Part shown: positions 24,149 to 31,690 of the stretch, in pieces | Position numbering within the stretch: position 1 is the stretch's first letter | Layout of the letters: every line of letters starts with the position of its first letter | Origin: Lachnospiraceae bacterium | GTDB lineage: Bacteria > Bacillota > Clostridia > Lachnospirales > Lachnospiraceae | Length of the DNA stretch: 64,000 nucleotides | Direction of reading: 5' to 3' | NCBI GenBank assembly: GCA_017617545.1 | Contig: JAFZVZ010000044.1 | Span: 154,194-218,193, forward strand | Notes under the pieces: generated by a model | What the model was told of the DNA's origin: nothing | The model's database searches: none | Seen by the model: only the letters and a program-made list of their open reading frames with translations | Translations under genes and position numbers: made by a program

Positions 24149-25321
24149 ATGGAAGAAGTGAAAGAAGAAAAGCAGAAGAAACCGCGACGGGGGATCGAGG
24201 ACAGGCATTTGGCGATCGTCAATATTATCATGTTTGTGTTTCTTTTGAACATCCTGTTTTTTACGATGCTGGAGACCTGGCCGCCCGACAGGGAAACGGC
24301 CGTAACGGTGGAGAACAAGACAGGGGAGCCTTGTTATATTGCGATCCTCTCAACGGATACGGAACGATACGGGGCAACTGTAGAAAAGAACCTGTTCGGT
24401 GATAGATACGCGGATTGTTTTGAAAAAGGTGAGGAAACAGACTTATACTGGCAAGCCGTTGAGGGTGCCGGAATTGTGCGCGGCCTCTCGGAAGAGGAAG
24501 CGAAATCGCTCGCGTCCGCGAAAAAACAGGAGCTTGCGATGCCGGGAAACCGGTATGCGTTCGAAATGTATCGCGAGCTGGTTCAGGAGTATTACAACTG
24601 TTCACAAGGGTATTTGAATAAAAGGGAACTCAATCCCGAAGACTATGCGCCCTATAAAGACTGGGTCGGGATCGCGGCGTATGAAGATCCCGAGGGGTAT
24701 CGTTTTGTTCACCAGAATGTCCGGCAGGTGCAACAGGGCGAGACGGTCGCCCGTTGGTATGATGTCCTTGTGGAAGGACCGTTCAAGGTGCTGCTGTACT
24801 GGCCGTTCAGTGAACGATACGCGGTATCCGGTACGCTTGAGAGCAAACAGTGTCTCGATGAGTTGCGCGTGAGTGTAACGGAACTGCCGGAGAGTGTGGG
24901 ACAGATCTCTGTCGAGAACGTGAGCAGGAGTGAGATGGTTCCGCTGTGGATCATCCTGCTTGCTTTTGTTGTGTCAGTCGGAGTGATTCTCCTGATCGCC
25001 TTCTCGCTCGGCGCTACGAAGAGGCAGCTTAAGATCATTACGCTTGTCAGCGCGGGCGCGCAGGTGATCCTGTATGCGTTTATGATCCTGACACACAACG
25101 CTCTTATGGTTGAAGGCAGCCTGCGCGTGCATTACGGGGTTTTCGTCCCGGTGAAGGCTGTGTTTATTCCCCTTATGGAATTGCCGCTGTACGCACATTT
25201 CCTGCGCGAGAAGGAAAGCAGGGCCCCCTGGTTCAGGTATTGCGAGTTTACGCTTTTTGTTAACTGGGCGCCCATCGTCCTGAGCGTGGCGGGGATTATG
25301 CTTGTGAGTTGGCTCTTCTAG
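24149..25321 (+). CDS. Membrane protein of unknown function
   Basis: 390 residues from ATG 24149 (GGGGGG upstream). One transmembrane helix near residues 22-42, an exposed domain of about 230 residues rich in Tyr and Glu, then four helices in the last 120 residues. No motif I recognise. The layout, one N-terminal helix, an external domain and a C-terminal bundle, resembles the unknown gene at 54421-55314. The ORF ends 110 bases before tRNA-Thr. Confidence 0.7.
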   Translation: MEEVKEEKQKKPRRGIEDRHLAIVNIIMFVFLLNILFFTMLETWPPDRETAVTVENKTGEPCYIAILSTDTERYGATVEKNLFGDRYADCFEKGEETDLYWQAVEGAGIVRGLSEEEAKSLASAKKQELAMPGNRYAFEMYRELVQEYYNCSQGYLNKRELNPEDYAPYKDWVGIAAYEDPEGYRFVHQNVRQVQQGETVARWYDVLVEGPFKVLLYWPFSERYAVSGTLESKQCLDELRVSVTELPESVGQISVENVSRSEMVPLWIILLAFVVSVGVILLIAFSLGATKRQLKIITLVSAGAQVILYAFMILTHNALMVEGSLRVHYGVFVPVKAVFIPLMELPLYAHFLREKESRAPWFRYCEFTLFVNWAPIVLSVAGIMLVSWLF

Positions 25322-25388
25322 GAATCTTAAGAGAAACAGCGCTTATACGGGACATCTCGGATATTTGTTGAAAAAGGGAAAATAGTGC

Positions 25389-25417
25389 TTGCAAATCGGG
25401 TTTGGTTGTGTTATATT
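25389..25417 (+). promoter_or_regulatory. Promoter of tRNA-Thr
   Basis: TTGCAA (25389-25394), 17-base spacer, TATATT (25412-25417), 15 bases before the tRNA. A GGAAAAT word (25377-25383) lies just upstream. Confidence 0.75.
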
Positions 25418-25431
25418 AGCCGTTGTGTGAT

Positions 25432-25504
25432 GCTGCCTTGGCTCAGCTGGTAGAGCGTCGCCTTGGTAAGGCGGAGGTCGGCGGTTCAAATCCGCTAGGC
25501 AGCT
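25432..25504 (+). tRNA. tRNA-Thr (anticodon GGT)
   Basis: Perfect acceptor GCTGCCT/AGGCAGC, D arm GCTC..GAGC, anticodon stem CGCCT/AGGCG around TTGGTAA, T arm GGCGG TTCAAAT CCGCT, discriminator T; no encoded CCA. Confidence 0.95.
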
Positions 25505-25698
25505 TGAACGATAGCGAGACAGCACTGTGAAAAAAACGCAGTGCAAACAAAAGGGGCGAACTTGTGAAACGAAGTTTCAATGAGTTCGCTCTTTTTGTTT
25601 GCAAAGGTTGCGCTTTTTGCGCAACCGTGCTGCGAGTAAACGACCACCGAGCGAGCTTGGCTCGCGAGGTGAGCGATTACGAGACAGCAACTGCGTAT

Positions 25699-25758
25699 CG
25701 AGCAAACGTACACGAGAGGGCGCAGCCCTCGAGGGAGTTTGTTCGCAGTACTGCGCTT
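25699..25758. repeat. 60-base palindromic unit, copy 1
   Basis: Identical to 25816-25875. Outer arms CGAGCAAAC and GTTTGTTCG pair (one G-T), the inner stem is GAGGGC/GCCCTC around GCA, and the unit ends in the self-complementary GCAGTACTGC. Confidence 0.85.
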
Positions 25759-25815
25759 GTTTCGATGGCGTGCTTTTTTGTTTGTATAACGGCGCGCCGG
25801 AGGCGCACCGTGCTG

Positions 25816-25875
25816 CGAGCAAACGTACACGAGAGGGCGCAGCCCTCGAGGGAGTTTGTTCGCAGTACTGCGCTT
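25816..25875. repeat. 60-base palindromic unit, copy 2
   Basis: Same 60 bases as copy 1, offset by 117. The outer stem extends to about 15 bp here (GTGCTGCGAGCAAAC with GTTTGTTCGCAGTAC) and a T run follows. Confidence 0.85.
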
Positions 25876-25881
25876 TTTAAT

Positions 25882-25917
25882 GAAAATGCCCTGCACTGTG
25901 AAGTGCAGGGCATTTTC
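25882..25917. terminator. Perfect 16-bp hairpin closing the repeat island
   Basis: Arms 25882-25897 and 25902-25917, loop GTGA; the right arm ends in the dispersed CATTTTCC word. There is no separate T run after it on the + strand, so strong termination rests on the T-rich right arm; it may work for either strand. Confidence 0.55.
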
Positions 25918-26095
25918 CGTTCAGAGCAATATTCTGTCCGGAGAATTTGAAGTACTGTTGAAAACTTCAGAGAAAAGGTAGAAATTTTTCGCAAAATTTG
26001 GTAATATAAAGTAATCCCCGAAATGGTGCCTACGGGTTTACGGCACCGGCGCCGTTCGCTTCACGGGCGAAGAAGGGGACAGTACGAGGAGAAAG
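25918..26095 (+). promoter_or_regulatory. Leader of the MORN gene
   Basis: AT-rich 5' half with a possible extended -10 (TGG-TAATAT, 25999-26007), then a GC-rich part with two adjacent hairpins, GGTGCC/GGCACC (26025-26047) and TTCGC/GCGAA (26055-26071), just before the GAGGAG ribosome site. Matches no riboswitch I know. Confidence 0.4.
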
Positions 26096-28900
26096 GTGAG
26101 TGGAAGATATATGTATTGTATGATCTGCAAGGAAAACAGGGCAGGCGGCGACGGATTGTGCGTCAAATGCCGTTTCAAGATGAACACGCAGAATAAGGAC
26201 GTTGCCAACGACCTTGAAATACTGCTTCCGGAGGGCCGCTACGTCGGTAAAGCCAGAAACGGAATCCCGAACGGCAAGGGCGAGCTCACCTACAACGAGC
26301 ACGATTCGCGCAAGTTCTACAGAGGCGATTTCAAGGACGGCATGCGCCACGGCAAGGGCAAGCTTGTGTTCCGCAACGATGCGTACTATGACGGTGAGTG
26401 GGCGAACGACAAGTACGAGGGCTATGGCGAGGAATCGCTTCCCGGCGGCAATCTGCTGGAGGGCTATTACACCGCGGGACGCCTCACGAACGGCCGCGTC
26501 ATCTTCGGTGACGGTCGCGAGTACGAGGGAGAGTGGAGCGATGACATGCCTAACGGTACGGGAAAGATGTACTGGCGCGACGGTCACGCGGAGGAAGGCT
26601 ACTGGGTAAACGGAATATGCGCATTTTCCGAGACACCGACCGAGGAACAGATCGCACAGTTCCTGGCGGAACAGGAACAGCGCTCGCTCGATGAGAATCC
26701 TCTTGAGGATGAGGCGGACCAGGTCTGGAGACAGCAGAATACGGAGCTGCCGCCGGATGAGAACGCGGACAGCATCTGGAATTCTCTCGCGCGCGAGGAG
26801 CTCGCGGCTGCGGAGGAGGAAGAAGGAGCGCCTCTTCTGTTTGACAGCATGGGGGATTCCCCGAATATTTCCAAGAAGACATCACAGCGCGCGGAGCCGA
26901 CGAAGAAGTCGGTCGCAAGACCGGTATTCCGTGGCAACGGATTTAACGGAGCGGATGCGAACGGAGACCTCGAGGACGAGGCGGATGCGCTTGCGAAGCG
27001 CATGGCGGAGGCTGCTGCACAGACTCTTGTAGTGCTTGACGACAGTGTTTCCGACATCGATCTGAACGGAAACGAGGCTGCTGCGGCAGCTGATGATGCG
27101 GAGAAGCCGCTGATCGCGGACGAGGGGACCGCAGCGGAGGCTGCGGACGGCAATGATGCGGCAGAAGCAGGAAAGGCCGCAGGAGAAACCCTGATCGCAG
27201 GGGACGCAGAGGATCTAGAGGATGCAGCGATCGCAGTCGCTGCGGAGAAGGGCAGTACAGAGGGGACTACTGAAATGATCGAATCCAGTTTTGTAGACAC
27301 TTCGGATGACAGAAAAGACAATGCCAATTCGAAGATTTTGAGCGGCATGTACGAGAGCATCGGCAAGCCGATCCCGGAGGAGCTTCGCGAGAAGAAGGTT
27401 GAGGTTCCGAAGGTGTCCGAGAAGACGCTTGAGGACCGCGCGATGCAGAGCCTGTTTGCCAAGATGGGAATGGTAACTGTTCCCGCGGAAACGGTAGAGG
27501 CTGCGGCAGCAGCGCAGCAGGCGGAAGAGGCGAACGCAGCTGAGCAGGAAACTGAGGCTGCTGAGGAGAAACCGGCAGCCACTGCGGAGGCGACCAATGC
27601 AGCGGAAGAGACCGCGGCGGAGGAGCAGGCTGAGGCTGTTGCGGAGACCAAGCCGTACGATCCGGTGACCAAGACCGGTTACCACGAGGAGACGTATGCG
27701 AACGGCGAGCACTATGTCGGTGATTTCCTGAACGGTAAGCGCCATGGCGTCGGCCGCATGGAATACATGAACGGCGATGTGTATGAGGGCGGCTACAATA
27801 TGGGCAAGCGCCACGGTCAGGGTATTATGACCTATGCATCGGGCAGCCGTTACGAGGGCAACTGGGAGAACAGCATCAAATCCGGCCAGGGTCGTTTTGT
27901 TCAGACCAACGGCGAGGTTTACGAGGGCAATTTCGAGGGCGGTACCTTCGAAGGAAACGGTTCCTACCAGTTCAGCAACGGCAATACGTACATCGGCGAC
28001 TGGAAGGGCGGCAAGCGCGACGGCAAGGGCGTGCTGATCTATGCCAACGGAGCCAAGGAACTCCAGATTTGGGAAGGCGGCAAGAAGGTCTTCGCGGAGA
28101 TCGTAGACGATCCGGTTCCGGCGGAGCCGGTCGAGGAAGCGGCGCAGGCAGCAGAGGAGACTACGGACAATGCGGCAGCAGCCGTTGAGAACGCAGTTGA
28201 GGCAGCAGCGGAGACCGCACAGGCGGCAGCAGAGAATGTTGCGGAGAACGCAGCTGAGGTTGCGGAGAATGCGGCTGAGACAGCTGAGAACGCTGTTGAA
28301 AATGCAACGGAGACCGTAGAGAATGCAGCTGAGAATGTTGCAGAGAATGTAGAGAATGCAGCTGAGAACGCAGTTGAGACCGCACAGGCAGCTGTAGAGA
28401 ATGTCGTTGAGAACGCGGCTGAGGTTGCAGAGAACGCGGCTGAAGCTGTCGAGAACACTGCAGAGAACGCGGCTGAGACCGTGGAGAATGCGGCTGAGAA
28501 CGTTGCAGAGGCAGCAGCGGAGAACGTACAGGAAGCCGCGGAGAGTGTTGCGGAAGCAGCGGAAGAGACCGCGCAGGAAGCACAGCAGCAGGTTGAGGCG
28601 GCTCCGGTTCGCGAGATCAAGAGCTTCAGCTACAAGAGCGGCAACCGTTACGAGGGTGAGGTTGACGAGAAGAGCATGCCTCACGGCAAGGGCGTCTTCA
28701 CCTATACGAACGGCAGCAGCTACGAGGGCGAGTTCGAGCACGGCGTGCGCAACGGATACGGCATTTTCCGCTGGTCGACGGGCGACAGCTACGAGGGCGG
28801 TTGGAAGAATGACAAGCGCCATGGCGAGGGTGTCATGAAGTACGCCAACGGACGTGTACGCAAGGGCCGCTTTGAAAACAATGAGTATGTCGGGATCTGA
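26096..28900 (+). CDS. Large MORN-repeat protein with zinc-ribbon N-terminus and Ala/Glu helix
   Basis: 934 residues from GTG 26096 (GAGGAG 5 bases upstream; ATG 26111 is the alternative). CMICKEN..CVKCRF at the N-terminus looks like a small zinc ribbon. Three MORN blocks (GxYEGxxxNGxxHGxGxxxY type) lie at about residues 48-175, 521-660 and 842-934. They are separated by acidic Ala/Glu linkers; the second linker (about 680-835) is an extended run of ENAAE-like repeats expected to be one long helix. No signal peptide or membrane segment, so probably cytosolic. MORN repeats bind lipids or proteins; function here unknown. Confidence 0.85.
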   Translation: MSGRYMYCMICKENRAGGDGLCVKCRFKMNTQNKDVANDLEILLPEGRYVGKARNGIPNGKGELTYNEHDSRKFYRGDFKDGMRHGKGKLVFRNDAYYDGEWANDKYEGYGEESLPGGNLLEGYYTAGRLTNGRVIFGDGREYEGEWSDDMPNGTGKMYWRDGHAEEGYWVNGICAFSETPTEEQIAQFLAEQEQRSLDENPLEDEADQVWRQQNTELPPDENADSIWNSLAREELAAAEEEEGAPLLFDSMGDSPNISKKTSQRAEPTKKSVARPVFRGNGFNGADANGDLEDEADALAKRMAEAAAQTLVVLDDSVSDIDLNGNEAAAAADDAEKPLIADEGTAAEAADGNDAAEAGKAAGETLIAGDAEDLEDAAIAVAAEKGSTEGTTEMIESSFVDTSDDRKDNANSKILSGMYESIGKPIPEELREKKVEVPKVSEKTLEDRAMQSLFAKMGMVTVPAETVEAAAAAQQAEEANAAEQETEAAEEKPAATAEATNAAEETAAEEQAEAVAETKPYDPVTKTGYHEETYANGEHYVGDFLNGKRHGVGRMEYMNGDVYEGGYNMGKRHGQGIMTYASGSRYEGNWENSIKSGQGRFVQTNGEVYEGNFEGGTFEGNGSYQFSNGNTYIGDWKGGKRDGKGVLIYANGAKELQIWEGGKKVFAEIVDDPVPAEPVEEAAQAAEETTDNAAAAVENAVEAAAETAQAAAENVAENAAEVAENAAETAENAVENATETVENAAENVAENVENAAENAVETAQAAVENVVENAAEVAENAAEAVENTAENAAETVENAAENVAEAAAENVQEAAESVAEAAEETAQEAQQQVEAAPVREIKSFSYKSGNRYEGEVDEKSMPHGKGVFTYTNGSSYEGEFEHGVRNGYGIFRWSTGDSYEGGWKNDKRHGEGVMKYANGRVRKGRFENNEYVGI
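28140..28600 (+). repeat. Low-complexity GAGAAxGCxGCTGAG coding repeat
   Basis: Imperfect tandem copies of a 12-21 base unit encoding ENAAE, ENVAE and ETAQAA variants in the MORN protein. Such DNA can expand or contract by slippage. Confidence 0.8.
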
Positions 28901-28967
28901 TCAAACGGTATCCCGCTCAGGGAACCGGAGGATAGTCCGATACCGCTGATACTTTGAATTCAACTGA

Positions 28968-29008
28968 AGAACCGCGCGGCGAAGGTTTATCTTTGGTTGC
29001 GCGGTTCT
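28968..29008 (+). terminator. Hairpin after the MORN gene (GAACCGCGC repeat, copy B)
   Basis: AGAACCGCGC (28968-28977) pairs with GCGCGGTTCT (28999-29008). Only a weak T-rich stretch follows. The left arm and following GGCGAAGGTT match copy A at 4211. Confidence 0.6.
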
Positions 29009-29044
29009 CGTTATGTTACGGGAATATGTAAGAGGAACGAAAAT

Positions 29045-31177
29045 GTGAGAAACAGTCTTCGGAAAATCGCATGGCTCATCGTCGCGGCGCTGCTTGTGAC
29101 CGCGGTGTTGTTCGGCTGCAGTCAGGATAAGCCTGATGAACGGCCGGGCAGGCCGACGGAAGCGTCGACTCCGAGCCCGAGCTCGGTTTCCTCGTCCGTG
29201 ACGCCGACGGATCCGCCGACGCCGACGAACACGCCGAGCCCGTCGCCAAGTCCGACACCGATCCGCTCGAGGGACGACTACACTCTGAGCGAGCTGTACA
29301 CTCCGACGTACGGGGATTCGGTTTACTCGATCCCGCTTGGGGAGTACATGGAGGAGTGCTACCTGGCATCGGTGACGACCAACAACGACTTCGTCCTGAT
29401 CTCGGCATTCCGCGAGTATCACCAGGATGTCGATCAGTCCGATGACCCGGAGGAGGCGCGGCTGATCCTGTTTCATCTGGGAGTGCCGGACATTGTGAAG
29501 GTGCGTTCGCTGAGTGAACAGCCGATGATGAGCCCCGTGCTTTTTGATGACGGGTATTCGATCGCGTACAACGGGGAAGGCGCGTTTCTTGTTCTTGACC
29601 TGGATCTGCAGGAAGTCAGCCGGATCACCGTGGAGGGGGATTCGGTATCCTGTGTCGGCGCGATGGACAACCATGACATGTGGATATTGTCGCGGAACGA
29701 CAAGGAAGGGGACACGCTCTATCTGTATTCCCGGGAAGGGGAGCAGCTCGCGGCATACGAGACCAACGGTGTACGGATTGCCAGGTATCTCTGCATGGAC
29801 GGCAGCATCCCGGTTTTCGCGGCGTATCGTTCCGACTACACCGAGTACCGCGTGCGGCTGGATACGGTCGACGGCGTGTTCCGGCAGATGAACGGTATTC
29901 ATCTCGAGCTTGAGTGCTACCGTGATATGCTGGAATACTCGACGGAGCAGAAGTGGATATTTACCGATTTCCATCAGTCCGACCCGGTGTATATGATCCC
30001 CAAGGCGACGTCGAAGGAAATTCTGGAGTCGTGCGAGAACGGACGGTTTTCCACCGTTGAGTGGATATTTTCCGACGACAGCGACGACTATGAGACGATC
30101 TACCGGGTGTACGACATCAAGACGCAATCCCTCATCGGACAGCTGTCCAACTCGCTGATCAACGACCACGACTACTTCGGGCAGTCGCACCTGACGAAAC
30201 ACGGCTACGTGCTGATTGAGACCGGCATCGGTGCGGATGACACGGCGTTGCTGATCTGGGATCCCACGTCGGAGCCTCCCGTGCAGGTTGAGGGCTCGCA
30301 GGTTGTATATCCGACGAGCCAGATCTACGACCTTCGGATCATGGCGAACCGGTTCCTCACGGAATTCGGCGTCTATGTGTATTTTGAGGAAGTGGATATG
30401 CACGGGGAGATGTTCGGAAGCTACCGGCTGATCCCGTGTGAAGATATGAACCGCCTGCAAATGACGATGAACGAGTTGTACGAATCGGTTCTGGAGTACC
30501 CGGAAGGCTTCTGGGAGGACCTGCTCGCGGACGGTGAGAGAGGGTGTGTGAGGTTCTTCCTGTGCGGCGGTTTCGAGCGCACGGACTTAAGCGCCATCGA
30601 GGACGCGGCAGCTCTTACGAGCACGTCCTTTGAGGACATCTGCATGGCGTACGGCTCGACATATATCAACCAGTTCCGCGAGACGTTTGTGCACGAGTCC
30701 ATGCACATGATGGAGGTGCGGATCCGGCATTTCTGCGCGGAAAATGATCTGGATTTCGCGGGGTACTGGAACAACACGCTGAACACGGACAAATACCCGT
30801 ATTTCGACGCGTACACGGACGATTCCGGAGTGTCGCTCGACGATACCTCGGGAACGTACCTCGACAAGCCGAAGAAGGCGTGGTACATTGATGCGTATTC
30901 CCGGACCAACGAGCGGGAAGACCGAGCGAGGATCCTGGAGCATCTGTATCTCGGAAACAACTTCTACTTCAAGGAGAGCAGCCATCTGCGCGACAAGGCG
31001 GAGCATGTATGCGCCATCATCCGGGCGGCGTTTCCGAGTATCCGCAACAGCAGTTCGGAGATGCGATGGGAGTCCTACATCGGCATACTCGATCCGGCAC
31101 CGTATCTGAGAAAGTATCGGTCGCAGAAACAGGATCAGGATCAGGAAATAATAAATGCCTCAGTCGTATCGGACTGA
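29045..31177 (+). CDS. Lipoprotein with HExxH putative zinc metallopeptidase domain
   Basis: 710 residues from GTG 29045 (AGAGGAA upstream). Lipoprotein signal ending in lipobox LFGC (Cys near residue 19), then a Pro/Thr/Ser linker (about 30-70) and a large extracellular region. Near residue 550 is FVHESMHMMEV, an HExxH motif, followed about 70 residues later by TNEREDRAR (Glu625), which resembles the third zinc ligand of gluzincin-type families with a TNxxEDxAE pattern. I infer a surface zinc protease; I cannot name its family, and the substrate is unknown. The first ~450 residues may be a beta-rich domain. Confidence 0.7.
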   Translation: MRNSLRKIAWLIVAALLVTAVLFGCSQDKPDERPGRPTEASTPSPSSVSSSVTPTDPPTPTNTPSPSPSPTPIRSRDDYTLSELYTPTYGDSVYSIPLGEYMEECYLASVTTNNDFVLISAFREYHQDVDQSDDPEEARLILFHLGVPDIVKVRSLSEQPMMSPVLFDDGYSIAYNGEGAFLVLDLDLQEVSRITVEGDSVSCVGAMDNHDMWILSRNDKEGDTLYLYSREGEQLAAYETNGVRIARYLCMDGSIPVFAAYRSDYTEYRVRLDTVDGVFRQMNGIHLELECYRDMLEYSTEQKWIFTDFHQSDPVYMIPKATSKEILESCENGRFSTVEWIFSDDSDDYETIYRVYDIKTQSLIGQLSNSLINDHDYFGQSHLTKHGYVLIETGIGADDTALLIWDPTSEPPVQVEGSQVVYPTSQIYDLRIMANRFLTEFGVYVYFEEVDMHGEMFGSYRLIPCEDMNRLQMTMNELYESVLEYPEGFWEDLLADGERGCVRFFLCGGFERTDLSAIEDAAALTSTSFEDICMAYGSTYINQFRETFVHESMHMMEVRIRHFCAENDLDFAGYWNNTLNTDKYPYFDAYTDDSGVSLDDTSGTYLDKPKKAWYIDAYSRTNEREDRARILEHLYLGNNFYFKESSHLRDKAEHVCAIIRAAFPSIRNSSSEMRWESYIGILDPAPYLRKYRSQKQDQDQEIINASVVSD

Positions 31178-31186
31178 GGCATTTTT
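31155..31186. terminator. Bidirectional terminator overlapping the lipoprotein stop codon
   Basis: ATGCCTCAGTC pairs with GACTGAGGCAT; a T run (31182-31186) follows on +, and a T-rich stretch follows on -. It serves the lipoprotein gene and the converging ybjN-like gene; the TGA at 31175-31177 is inside the right arm. Confidence 0.85.
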
Positions 31187-31207
31187 GCATTGGTTAAGTC
31201 AGCTATG

Positions 31208-31675
31208 TTATTCCTCCGGCATCACGGCCTCAACGCCGTGAGAGAGATCGTAGAGATAGGGAGTGTACTTGTTTACGGTGTTATATGTGTAGCGGGCAAC
31301 GCCATCCAGCAGTTCGGGCGAAAGGATGCTCTTGCGGAAGAGAACGGGAACGCGGAACACGGTGAATCCCTTGGTCGGCGAGAAATCAAACGTTGCCTCG
31401 TACATGCGGTCGTAGTTCAGTTCGCAGATCGCGCGCGCATACGCGTCACGGTATTCCTCCGCAACCGTAAAATTCAGCTTGCTGTACAGCGTGAGAAGCT
31501 GTGAGTTGGGATGAACGCTGAATTTGAACGACACCTCAAACGGCTCGGAGTCCACCTGGAACTCAATTTTCATCGTTTCATCGTCGCAGCTGTAGTTCTT
31601 CACAAGACCGGATACAACCTTCTTGAGTGTCGCGAAGATGCGCTTTGCATCCAGCTCTTCCTGTGATGTTGCCAT
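31208..31675 (-). CDS. YbjN domain-containing protein
   Basis: 155 residues with no signal or membrane helix. The pattern MKIEFQVDSEPFEVSFKF and the following ICELNYDRMYEATFDFSPTKG fit the YbjN fold, which resembles type III secretion chaperones and usually binds a partner protein. It starts 15 bases after the AAA ATPase stop on the same strand, with no terminator between, so the two form an operon and YbjN may be the adaptor of the ATPase. Confidence 0.75.
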   Translation of the reverse strand: MATSQEELDAKRIFATLKKVVSGLVKNYSCDDETMKIEFQVDSEPFEVSFKFSVHPNSQLLTLYSKLNFTVAEEYRDAYARAICELNYDRMYEATFDFSPTKGFTVFRVPVLFRKSILSPELLDGVARYTYNTVNKYTPYLYDLSHGVEAVMPEE

Positions 31676-31690
31676 GTGTCTTATCCTCCC

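Larger units (their letters stand above)
25505..25917. repeat. Palindrome-rich repeat island downstream of tRNA-Thr
   Basis: No credible gene. In order: a near-perfect ~28-bp inverted repeat with 3-base loop (25543-25602); GGTTGCGC/GCGCAACC around TTTTT (25606-25626); a diverged palindromic unit near 25630-25690; two identical 60-base units; and a perfect 16-bp hairpin. Open frames on both strands here only translate the repeats. Confidence 0.75.

Noticed and set aside
25682-25875. CRISPR-like array
   Set aside because: Only two exact units, each internally palindromic and 60 bases long, with a single non-spacer-like interval and no cas genes.
25918-26095. Known riboswitch in the MORN leader
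   Set aside because: Two hairpins are present but no consensus of a ligand-binding class that I recognise.
27215-28822. Long - strand frame rich in Leu and Cys
   Set aside because: Antisense image of the Ala/Glu/Asn repeats of the MORN protein.
28901-30460. 519-codon open frame on the - strand
   Set aside because: Antisense to the HExxH lipoprotein, low-complexity Arg/His/Val composition, no start context; a codon-bias shadow.
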